Shown here piece by piece: positions 1 through 5,677 of a stretch of DNA of 5,884 bases (position 1 is its first letter; each line of letters opens with the position of its first letter). Under the pieces are notes generated by a model. The model worked only from the letters and a program-made list of their open reading frames with translations. It made no database searches and had not been told where the DNA came from. The position numbers and the translations under genes were made by a program. The stretch is from an uncultured Collinsella sp. (GTDB taxonomy: Bacteria; Actinomycetota; Coriobacteriia; Coriobacteriales; Coriobacteriaceae), in assembly GCA_937997605.1 (NCBI GenBank), contig CALLFD010000005.1, positions 1 to 5,884 of the forward strand, read 5' to 3'.

Positions 1-3
1 CAT
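1..3 (-). CDS. Probable start codon of a gene running off the left edge
   Basis: Only the start codon would lie in the window. The minus strand reads GGAGG (positions 13-9), five bases, then ATG (3-1), which is a good ribosome binding site and spacing. The preceding minus-strand gene ends at 156, and the 150 bases between contain no other convincing gene, so a new gene beginning here is plausible. Nothing can be said about the product. A 6-bp stem (19-24 with 30-35, loop of five) lies just upstream of the ribosome binding site and could affect translation. Confidence 0.5.
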
Positions 4-104
4 GCGAACCTCCAGTCCGGACCGCCCCGCGGTCCAACTTTCTGTCCGCACCCCCGAATAGCCAGCTTAAGGGCAAAACAGGAACTATTCCACCGCAACT
101 TTTT

Positions 105-137
105 TGGCCGGCGGGGCAGCACCTGTCCCACCGGCCA
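105..137 (-). terminator. Strong GC-rich hairpin after the Fe-S gene, without the usual T tract
   Basis: The arm TGGCCGG (105-111) pairs perfectly with CCGGCCA (131-137). After one C/A mismatch, 113-119 pairs with 123-129 (one G-T), leaving a three-base loop. It starts 18 bases after the minus-strand gene's stop codon, the usual place for a terminator. On the minus strand, however, the stem is followed by a run of A, and the T run (100-105) lies on the plus-strand 5' side. It may be an unusual terminator or a 3'-end stabilising structure for the upstream message. Confidence 0.35.
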
Positions 138-155
138 TCATGTACGCTCTTTTAG

Positions 156-1409
156 CTACTCCGCGAGCTTTTCTACCTGATCGAGCATCTTGTCAAGCTT
201 GGCCTTTGCCTCGGCCTTGACCTTCTCAGCTTCTTCGTGAGCCTTCGCCTTCTGGGCGGCCTTTTCCTCGGCTTCGGGATCGACGACGACCAGGTTGGAT
301 GCATCATGCTCAACCAACTTAAGCGCATGCTCGGGGCACACCTTGACGCAGGCTCCGCAACCTAAGCAATACGTCGACTCCAACGCAAAGCGGCCGCTTC
401 CCACCAAATCGCAGGCAAACGTGGGGCACACGTTGACGCACTCGCCGCACGACGTGCACTTGTCAAAATCGCATTCCGGCGTGCTCACCTGCATGTTCTG
501 TGCAAGCTCGGGGTGGTTTTGCAACGTTGAGAGCACCAGTTGGCGCCCGTGCGTGAGCGAACGGCGACGCTTGGTCGTCGTGGTGCCGCACATGGTGTTG
601 AGCGTGCGCTCCAGCTGGGTAATCTGATGGCGATGGGCCTTGAGCTTTTGCGTCACCGAGGCCAGCGCCGCCGTCGCCGGATTGAGCTTGGTCACCGTCA
701 GGCCCGTGGTGCGGGCAATCTTTTCCATGTACTCCTTGCGTTCGTACTCGCGAAGCTTATGGCACTTGAGGCTCTTGGGGTCGACCTCCAAGCCCATGCC
801 CGTGCCGGACCACTCCTCGGCCTTCGCAATCGCCTCGCCCAGAATGTCCTCACCGCCGGTGTTGCGGCATTTATCGCACACGCCCAGCGGCAGGTAGACG
901 CTCACGTTGGGATAGTCGGCCAGCACCGAGAACCAAGTCTCGGCCGTAATATCGCCCACGCAGGCAACGACGACCTCGTTTTCGCGCGGCATGCGCTTGA
1001 GGGCGCGCGTGCAGGTGACGTAGGCGGTCTCATGGCTCGTAGCGGCAGAGACGATATCGTCATACAGGTTTTTGGGCGCCAGGCGCGGCGAGATGATCGC
1101 CTCGGTCGGACAGGCAGCGGCGCACAGGCCGCACTTGCGACAGGAGTCGAGGATCTCAATGGCGTCTTCCTCGACCTCGATAGCGTTGACCGGGCACACG
1201 TCCATGCACGCGGTGCAGCCGCTCTTTTCGTTTTTGCAGGTCAGACACGGAATGGTGTTGCCGCGTGGGCGCTCCTTGTAGTCGGCAGGATTCCACTGCG
1301 GCGCCGACGGATCGAGTGCATCGGTCACGCCGCCAAGCGGGTTTTTAAGAAAGTCGAAACCCTTGCTGATCTCGATAATGTCATCAAACAGATCGTGTTC
1401 CTGCGCCAT
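156..1409 (-). CDS. Four-cluster [4Fe-4S] ferredoxin-type protein with a cysteine-containing middle domain
   Basis: A 417-residue protein, probably a cytoplasmic electron carrier or the iron-sulfur subunit of a redox complex; no signal peptide or membrane segment is seen. Near the N terminus there are two cluster sites: C55, C58, C65, C68, C72-Pro, with an unusually long gap between C58 and C65, and the standard C90, C93, C96, C100-Pro. The C-terminal part has two more standard sites: C318, C321, C324, C328-Pro and C348, C351, C354, C358-Pro. Between them a domain of about 130-220 carries C133, C150, C178-x2-C181 and C216. Its outline recalls the MvhD/FlpD hydrogenase-delta domain, which is only an inference. 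Residues 378-417 form a charged, Ala/Lys/Glu-rich helix, probably a coiled coil. The start is set by AGGGAGGGG (1424-1416), eight bases before the ATG; an upstream in-frame TTG at 1439 has no such site. The redox partner is unknown, and the gene is separated from the dehydrogenase upstream by 151 bases. Confidence 0.9.
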   Translation of the reverse strand: MAQEHDLFDDIIEISKGFDFLKNPLGGVTDALDPSAPQWNPADYKERPRGNTIPCLTCKNEKSGCTACMDVCPVNAIEVEEDAIEILDSCRKCGLCAAACPTEAIISPRLAPKNLYDDIVSAATSHETAYVTCTRALKRMPRENEVVVACVGDITAETWFSVLADYPNVSVYLPLGVCDKCRNTGGEDILGEAIAKAEEWSGTGMGLEVDPKSLKCHKLREYERKEYMEKIARTTGLTVTKLNPATAALASVTQKLKAHRHQITQLERTLNTMCGTTTTKRRRSLTHGRQLVLSTLQNHPELAQNMQVSTPECDFDKCTSCGECVNVCPTFACDLVGSGRFALESTYCLGCGACVKVCPEHALKLVEHDASNLVVVDPEAEEKAAQKAKAHEEAEKVKAEAKAKLDKMLDQVEKLAE

Positions 1410-1560
1410 GCGCGGCCCCTCCCTGAGCAGTGCAAACAAGCAAGAGATAATGATACGCTATCGGCCCGTGCCTCGGGCAAATTACACGCGGCGCACCTTT
1501 GAGGCAAATAGTCTATAGCCTATCTCCGCCTCGATTGCACAAGATCGATCAAACGCCAAG
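1410..1560. other. Spacer between the gldA paralogue and the Fe-S gene
   Basis: This 151-base gap holds the ribosome binding site of the Fe-S gene (1416-1424). A weak stem (gaggc 1501-1505 with gcctc 1528-1532, and an inner atag/ctat pair) lies about 30 bases past the stop codon of the gldA paralogue. A small GC stem (1464-1468 with 1474-1478, loop of five) follows. Neither is followed by a T run on the minus strand, so no confident terminator can be called. A TATCATTAT stretch on the minus strand (1454-1446) could contain a -10 box, but no matching -35 box is visible. Confidence 0.4.
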
Positions 1561-2628
1561 CTATGCCTCGCGCATGAGCTGCACAAGCTTTTGTTTGGTC
1601 GCCTTGGCCTGCTCGTTAGCCATATTGCGTTCGTTTCTAATGGCCGCATCCGCAACGCTCATCAATTCGGCATCGGAAATCTCGTCAAGGCCCAGCTCCT
1701 CGAGCGTCGTCGGCAGACCGACGCGCTGGCAAAACTCGAGCACCTGATCAAGCTCGGGCGCACGCTCCAAACGAAGCTGGACCACTAGGCCAAATGCCAC
1801 GGCCTCGCCGTGCATGGCCTTGCACTCGGGCAGAATCGTCAGGCCATTGGCGATGGCATGGGCAAGCGCTAGGCCACCGCTCTCAAAGCCGACGCCCGAG
1901 AGCAGAATATTGCACTCGATCAGGCGCTCAACCGCCGGCGATATACGGCCCTTTTTGAGATCGCGCTTGGCAGCGACACCGCACTCCATGAGTGTGCCAT
2001 AGCAGGCACGAGCCGCAACCAAGGCCAAGTGTCCCGGCGCGCCACCGTGCTCGTTGGCGCCGTGCGCCGCGGCGCACGAACGCGCCTCGAAGTACGTTGC
2101 CAGCGCATCGCCCATGCCAGCGACCGTCATACGCAGTGGGGCCGCCGCGACCACGTTGGTATCGACCACGACCAGGTCTGGATTCTTCTCGAGCATCAGG
2201 TAGCGGTCGAACGACCCATCCTCGTGATACAGCACCGAAATCGCGCTGCACGGACCATCCATCGAAGCCGCCGTGGGGCATACGCACAACGGCAACTCGG
2301 CATAAAACGCAACGGCCTTGGCGATATCGAGCATCTTGCCGCCGCCAATACCCACCACCATGTCGCAATACTCGGCCTGGGCTTCCTTAGCCATTTCGAC
2401 AACGGCCTCTTCCGTACACGGACCGTCATAAATCTTAAAGAACGGCTCGCTTAGATCTTCGTCCAGAAATCCATCGACGATCTGCTTGCACAGCCGATCC
2501 TCGGTGCCCTGGTCAAACAAGACATAGGCAGCGCAGCCCAACCATGACAAATACCTGCCTTGACGCGACAGTTCGCCCGGCCCCTGAACATACCGGCCGG
2601 GACCGCCGTAAACCATAGGAAGCGCCAT
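1561..2628 (-). CDS. Glycerol dehydrogenase-like iron/zinc-containing alcohol dehydrogenase, diverged GldA paralogue
   Basis: A 355-residue NAD-dependent dehydrogenase of the GldA branch of the iron-containing alcohol dehydrogenase family. The N-terminal nucleotide-binding half shows GIGGGKMLDIAK (about 93-104). Metal ligands match GldA: D174 (GMGDALATYFEA), H257 (ALAHAIANG) and H273 (MHGEAVAFG). The aspartate that contacts glycerol in GldA is kept as D124. Other positions conserved in the neighbouring gldA are changed: T to M at 123, A to G at 125, H to A at 260, Y to M at 272, and K to A at 276 in the HGEK motif. The C terminus is about 11 residues shorter and ends in a charged helix. The fold and metal chemistry are therefore expected, but the substrate probably differs from glycerol and cannot be named. 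The start at 2628 is preceded by GAAGGGCGG, a partial ribosome binding site with eight-base spacing; an ATG four codons in has none. It lies downstream of gldA on the same strand, separated by that gene's terminator and a 62-bp palindrome. Confidence 0.9.
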   Translation of the reverse strand: MALPMVYGGPGRYVQGPGELSRQGRYLSWLGCAAYVLFDQGTEDRLCKQIVDGFLDEDLSEPFFKIYDGPCTEEAVVEMAKEAQAEYCDMVVGIGGGKMLDIAKAVAFYAELPLCVCPTAASMDGPCSAISVLYHEDGSFDRYLMLEKNPDLVVVDTNVVAAAPLRMTVAGMGDALATYFEARSCAAAHGANEHGGAPGHLALVAARACYGTLMECGVAAKRDLKKGRISPAVERLIECNILLSGVGFESGGLALAHAIANGLTILPECKAMHGEAVAFGLVVQLRLERAPELDQVLEFCQRVGLPTTLEELGLDEISDAELMSVADAAIRNERNMANEQAKATKQKLVQLMREA

Positions 2629-2658
2629 GCGAGAATCCGCCCTTCATCAAACAACGAT

Positions 2659-2720
2659 TGGTGCAAAGTAACCTGCCCACTGCACCAACTTGTGCATTGG
2701 AGACAGGCCACTTTGCACCA
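2659..2720. repeat. 62-bp imperfect palindrome built from TGGTGCA words
   Basis: The outer arms TGGTGCAAAGT (2659-2669) and ACTTTGCACCA (2710-2720) are perfectly complementary over 11 bp. Next come a 2x2 internal loop and cctg/cagg (2672-2675 with 2704-2707). The centre folds again through tgcac/gtgca (2681-2685 with 2692-2696) with a six-base loop. On the minus strand it also contains a direct repeat: TGGTGCAAAGTGG (2720-2708) and TGGTGCAGTGG (2687-2677). It lies in the spacer between the gldA terminator and the start of the gldA paralogue, so it could be a leader structure, an operator array, or a dispersed palindromic repeat of REP or MITE type. The sequence alone does not decide among these. 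Confidence 0.7.
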
Positions 2721-2724
2721 TAGC

Positions 2725-2758
2725 AAAAAGGGGCAAAGCCATCTGCCGGCTTTGCCCC
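2725..2758 (-). terminator. Rho-independent terminator of gldA
   Basis: A perfect 11-bp stem, ggggcaaagcc (2730-2740) with ggctttgcccc (2748-2758), has a seven-base loop. On the minus strand it is followed directly by TTTTT (2729-2725). It starts 14 bases after the gldA stop codon. It separates transcription of gldA from that of the downstream paralogue, which must then have its own promoter or depend on readthrough. Confidence 0.9.
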
Positions 2759-2772
2759 CTCCTTACCTTAGT

Positions 2773-3873
2773 TTACTCATCCATAAGGTAGTAGTGACCC
2801 AGTGCGTCGGCACCCAGAATGGCGTTTGCAACCATCTCGGGCGTCACCTCAAACGGCATGTTGCACATGGTGTCATCGGGCGCGCAGGCAGCCTCGGCAA
2901 CAATCATGGCCTGCTCGCGCGTAAGCTCGGCAACGCCAAGTTCCTTCATCGTGACCGGCAGGCCCAGCTCAATGCAGAAGCCCAAGACTTCCTCGAGCTT
3001 CTCGGTCGGGGCATCCTCGAGTACCAGCTGGACGATGGTGCCAAAGGCGACCTTCTCGCCGTGATACATGCCATGGCACTCGGGCAGCATCGTCAAACCG
3101 TTGTGGATGGCATGAGCGGCAGCAAGGCCCGAGCTCTCAAAGCCAATACCGGAGAGCAGCGTGTTGGCCTCGATGATGTGCTCGACGGCAGGTGTAAGCG
3201 CACCCTTCTCCAGCGCAACCTTGGCCTTGACGCCATCGGCCATAAGCGTCTCATAGCAGAGCTTGGCGAGTGCCAGACCGGCCATACCGCCCTTGCCGCC
3301 AGCGCAGGTGCCGCCGTCGGCGTCATGCGTCGCCTGAGCCTCGAAATAAGTTGCGAGCGCATCGCCCATACCGGAAACCGTCAGGCGCACCGGGCTCGCT
3401 GCGATAACCGTCGTATCCATAAGAACGATATTAGGGTTTGCCTTCAGGAAGAGGTACTTGTCGAACTGGCCGTCATCGGTATAGAGCACCGAAAGCGCCG
3501 AACACGGGGCATCGGTCGAAGCAATGGTGGGACAAATGATAACCGGGGACTCCAGGTAATAGGCGACGGCCTTCGCGGTGTCGAGGATCTTGCCGCCACC
3601 GACGCCGACGATGATGTCGCAACCGTTGTCGCGGGCGAGCGCGACCAGGCGATCGACCTCACCCTTGGAGCACTCGCCGTTAAAGCCCTCAAACAGCAGC
3701 TCGGCCTTAGCCTCGGCAAAACCGCCCTCGATCTTGGCACCGACGCGCTTCTTGCCCGAAGGCGTCACGATGACGAGGGCCTTAGCGCCGAGCGGCTCGA
3801 CATAGGAGCCAAGCTTTGCAAGCTCGTCCGGACCCTGGATGTACTTGCTGGGGCTATTGAAAATTGCAGCCAT
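2773..3873 (-). CDS. gldA: Glycerol dehydrogenase (NAD+)
   Basis: A 366-residue cytoplasmic enzyme that interconverts glycerol and dihydroxyacetone with NAD(H); family members also reduce related compounds such as hydroxyacetone and methylglyoxal. The length and sequence match GldA of Escherichia coli along the whole chain, including the opening SPSKYIQG, the nucleotide-binding VGVGGGKILDTAK (89-101), the substrate segment PTIASTDAPCSALSVLY (115-131, glycerol-contacting D121) and the C-terminal EAACAPDDTMCNMP. The zinc ligands of the family are D171, H254 and H271. The start at 3873 fits the family N terminus, but the ribosome binding site is poor (GAATGGGAT about five bases upstream) and the leader is A/T-rich. 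The gene begins only about 30 bases beyond the terminator of the alcohol dehydrogenase and ends in its own terminator. No good -35/-10 pair is visible in the short gap, so its expression may depend partly on readthrough. Confidence 0.95.
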   Translation of the reverse strand: MAAIFNSPSKYIQGPDELAKLGSYVEPLGAKALVIVTPSGKKRVGAKIEGGFAEAKAELLFEGFNGECSKGEVDRLVALARDNGCDIIVGVGGGKILDTAKAVAYYLESPVIICPTIASTDAPCSALSVLYTDDGQFDKYLFLKANPNIVLMDTTVIAASPVRLTVSGMGDALATYFEAQATHDADGGTCAGGKGGMAGLALAKLCYETLMADGVKAKVALEKGALTPAVEHIIEANTLLSGIGFESSGLAAAHAIHNGLTMLPECHGMYHGEKVAFGTIVQLVLEDAPTEKLEEVLGFCIELGLPVTMKELGVAELTREQAMIVAEAACAPDDTMCNMPFEVTPEMVANAILGADALGHYYLMDE

Positions 3874-3889
3874 TTTTATCCCATTCTCT

Positions 3890-3936
3890 AATAATAAAAA
3901 AGAAAGGGGCTCCGTACGGATACGTGCGGAGCCCCT
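3890..3936 (-). terminator. Rho-independent terminator of the alcohol dehydrogenase gene
   Basis: A 13-bp stem with one G-T pair, 3905-3917 with 3924-3936 (core aggggctccg/cggagcccct), closes a six-base loop. On the minus strand it is followed by TTTCTTTTTTATTATT (3904-3889 or so), a strong T-rich tract. It begins about 21 bases after the dehydrogenase stop codon at 3958 and lies directly in front of gldA. Confidence 0.92.
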
Positions 3937-3957
3937 CGTTACGATAACAAGAGTCGA

Positions 3958-5181
3958 TTAGAAATCGATATCGGTGTCGTAGTAGCAGGCCTTGAGGATC
4001 TTCTCGAAGTCGGCAGCCTTGGTCTCACGCGGGTTCTCCGGCGTGCAGGCGTCCTGCTCGGCGTTCGCGGCGATCTCGGGCAGCTTGGCGAGGAACTCCT
4101 CCTCGGAGACCATCTGCGGGTTCTCGGCGTCGACCTTCACGCCACCATTCGCGTAATCCTTGATGGACTGCGGAATGTTGAGCTGATCGTTGAGGTCGCG
4201 AATCTTCTGGACGAGCGCGGCGATGAGCTCCTCGTTGGTCTCGCCGGGAAGGTGCAGGATCTCCTTGGCCACGTAAGCGTAACGCTCGGCAGCGCGCGGG
4301 TCCTTGGAGTTCCACTGGATGACCTTGCCCAGGTACATGGCGTTGGCAGCACCGTGGATAATGTGGCCGTTCTCAAAGGCTGCACCGGTCTTGTGAGCCA
4401 TGGAGTGAACGATGCCGAGCAGGCCCGAGGAGAAGGCGATACCGGCGATGCACTGAGCCTCGTGCATGTGCTGACGGGCCTCATGGTCGCCAGCATAGGA
4501 CTTGGGCAGCCACTCGACGATCTCGCGGATGCCGTGCAGGGCGTTGGCATCGGTGAACATAGAGGCGCAGGTGGAAACGTAGGCCTCCATGCAGTGGGTC
4601 AGAGCGTCCATGCCGGTATGAGCGCACAGCTTGGCGGGCATGGTGTAGGTGAGCTCGGGGTCGACGATGGCGACATCAGGGGTGATGTTGAAGTCGGCCA
4701 GCGGGTACTTGATGCCCTTGGCGTAGTCGGTAATGACGGAGAAGGCAGTGACCTCGGTAGCGGTACCTGAGGTAGAGGAGATGGCGCAGAAGTGAGCCTT
4801 CTGACGCAGCTCAGGGAAGCTGAACGGCTGGATGATGTTATCGAAGGACTCCTCGGGATACTCGTAGAAGACCCACATGGCCTTAGCAGCATCGATGGGC
4901 GAACCGCCACCGATAGCAACGATCCAGTCGGGTTCGAAGTCGCGCATAGCGGCTGCGCCCTTCATGACGGTCTCGATGGACGGGTCGGACTCGACGCCCT
5001 CGAACAGCTTGACCTCCATGCCGGCCTCTTTGAGGTCGGCCTCGACGTCCTGCAGGAACCCGCCGCGGCGCATAGAGCTGCCGCCAGAAACGATGATGGC
5101 CTTCTTGCCCTTGAGGTTCTTCACCTCGTGGCGAGCGCCCTCACCAAAGTACAGATCGCGAGGATTGGTAAAACGTCCCAT
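3958..5181 (-). CDS. Iron-containing alcohol dehydrogenase, stand-alone relative of the AdhE C-terminal domain
   Basis: A 407-residue NAD(P)H-dependent alcohol dehydrogenase that most likely reduces acetaldehyde or another short aldehyde to the alcohol at the end of fermentation. Visible features are the nucleotide-binding GGGSPIDAAK (91-100), the STSGTATEVTAFSVI segment (136-150) and the iron ligands D192 and H196 (GMDALTHCMEAY), H259 (IVHSMAH) and H276 (HGAANAM). The C-terminal ending DACTPENPR...ILKACYY parallels the end of the bifunctional aldehyde/alcohol dehydrogenase AdhE. The acetaldehyde dehydrogenase half of AdhE is absent and no coenzyme-A-linked partner is in the window. Relative to AdhE there is a three-residue insertion before the last histidine ligand (F-ENG-HIIHG). 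The true start is 5181: AGGAGG (5193-5188) lies six bases upstream, whereas the longer frame from 5232 adds a basic, poorly supported 17-residue extension. Butanol or 1,3-propanediol dehydrogenase activity is also possible; the exact substrate cannot be read from sequence. Confidence 0.93.
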   Translation of the reverse strand: MGRFTNPRDLYFGEGARHEVKNLKGKKAIIVSGGSSMRRGGFLQDVEADLKEAGMEVKLFEGVESDPSIETVMKGAAAMRDFEPDWIVAIGGGSPIDAAKAMWVFYEYPEESFDNIIQPFSFPELRQKAHFCAISSTSGTATEVTAFSVITDYAKGIKYPLADFNITPDVAIVDPELTYTMPAKLCAHTGMDALTHCMEAYVSTCASMFTDANALHGIREIVEWLPKSYAGDHEARQHMHEAQCIAGIAFSSGLLGIVHSMAHKTGAAFENGHIIHGAANAMYLGKVIQWNSKDPRAAERYAYVAKEILHLPGETNEELIAALVQKIRDLNDQLNIPQSIKDYANGGVKVDAENPQMVSEEEFLAKLPEIAANAEQDACTPENPRETKAADFEKILKACYYDTDIDF

Positions 5182-5187
5182 ACTGTG

Positions 5188-5193
5188 CCTCCT
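5188..5193 (-). promoter_or_regulatory. Ribosome binding site that fixes the dehydrogenase start
   Basis: The minus strand reads AGGAGG, six bases, then ATG at 5181. This near-perfect site decides against the longer open frame starting at 5232. Confidence 0.9.
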
Positions 5194-5221
5194 AAACAAG
5201 CCCCTCTTAGACTTGCGTATA

Positions 5222-5248
5222 TAACGGAGCACCCGATTGGCTCCGTTA
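5222..5248. promoter_or_regulatory. Perfect 9-9-9 dyad upstream of the alcohol dehydrogenase
   Basis: TAACGGAGC (5222-5230) and GCTCCGTTA (5240-5248) are exact inverted repeats separated by nine bases, ending 41 bases before the start codon. On the minus strand the proximal arm overlaps TTATATA (5224-5218), a possible -10 box; no recognisable -35 box precedes it. This is the geometry expected of an operator overlapping a promoter. If transcription starts further upstream, it would instead form a stable leader hairpin. I do not recognise the site as that of a known regulator; it is not a Rex or CRP consensus. Confidence 0.6.
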
Positions 5249-5258
5249 GGACCGTTTT

Positions 5259-5312
5259 GCGCGTTGCCGGCGATGACAATGCGCGATGTCTAAACGTCTC
5301 AACGCTCAGACA
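5259..5312 (-). promoter_or_regulatory. Two predicted stem-loops in the possible leader of the alcohol dehydrogenase
   Basis: On the minus strand, 5312-5302 (TGTCTGAGCGT) pairs with 5297-5287 (ACGTTTAGACA) around a TGAG loop. This gives 11 bp including two G-U pairs, so it is fully paired only as minus-strand RNA. A second stem follows: gcgc 5284-5281 with gcgc 5262-5259, plus ttg/caa across one mismatch. A TAAAAT box (5324-5319) just upstream of the first stem could be a -10 element, but its -35 region is poor. Together with the 5222-5248 dyad these make three successive hairpins before the gene. Confidence 0.4.
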
Positions 5313-5542
5313 AACACTATTTTACCGTTCTGGTTGGTCAGTTATTCACCTAAAGCCAACAATGATGAAACGTTTTTTCTATCCCTGAAGACCCTTGTGG
5401 GGCATTCATACTCCCAAGCTGGGCAAACGTTTTATCAAGGTTGACCACATATCCCGGGCAGGACTGTGCCCCTCCGAAATGCGCCCCGTTCGCCGCCAAA
5501 AATCGACCGCTTGCGGCACCGTGATACCACTCAGCCGTCCAA

Positions 5543-5605
5543 GGTGCCGACATTTGTGCGACATCCGTCTTCGTGGTGCAAAGGTGCATGTCCAAGTGCG
5601 GCACC
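5543..5605. repeat. 63-bp imperfect palindrome with GGTGCCG/CGGCACC ends
   Basis: GGTGCCG (5543-5549) pairs with CGGCACC (5599-5605). After a one-base bulge, cattt (5551-5555) pairs with aagtg (5594-5598, one G-T), and gacat (5560-5564) with atgtc (5588-5592) closes a 23-base loop. The loop contains TGGTGCAAAG (5574-5583), the same ten bases found in both arms of the palindrome at 2659-2720. It may be a related dispersed repeat, or a regulatory structure upstream of the plus-strand gene. Confidence 0.5.
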
Positions 5606-5638
5606 CCCGGTGTGCCACATGCGGGTAAACTAGAACCT

Positions 5639-5677
5639 TATATAGAGACATTTGAACCCTAACCGCAGCAAAGGAGG
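5639..5677 (+). promoter_or_regulatory. Possible -10 box and ribosome binding site of the plus-strand gene
   Basis: TATATA (5639-5644) is a plausible -10 element in an A/T-rich patch about 40 bases before the start codon; no good -35 box lies 16-18 bases upstream. AAGGAGG (5671-5677) is a strong ribosome binding site, four bases from the ATG at 5682. The ribosome binding site is well supported and the -10 box is weak. Confidence 0.5.

Noticed and set aside
1410..1439. Ten-residue extension of the Fe-S protein starting at a TTG
   Set aside because: There is no ribosome binding site upstream of 1439, and AGGGAGGGG correctly precedes the ATG at 1409.
540..1502. A 320-residue open frame on the plus strand
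   Set aside because: It is antisense to the Fe-S protein, whose cysteine motifs prove the minus-strand reading. The product is arginine/alanine-rich with no motif.
1928..2454. Overlapping open frames on both strands inside the gldA paralogue
   Set aside because: All overlap the conserved nucleotide- and metal-binding segments of the real gene and read as shadow translations.
2560..3891. A 443-residue open frame on the plus strand, the longest in the window
   Set aside because: It lies antisense to gldA, whose protein is unmistakable. The frame is open only because of GC-rich third positions in the real gene, and its product is a low-complexity, arginine- and histidine-rich sequence.
5182..5232. 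Seventeen-residue N-terminal extension of the alcohol dehydrogenase
   Set aside because: The extension is basic and not typical of the family; the AGGAGG just before 5181 marks the true start.
5341..5362. GTGAATAAC on the minus strand as a Rex redox-sensor site
   Set aside because: Only one half-site resembles the consensus; the matching TTCACAA half is missing.
5498..5516. Possible minus-strand terminator (ccgc/gcgg followed by TTTTT)
   Set aside because: The stem is only 4 bp with a two-base loop and no gene ends nearby.
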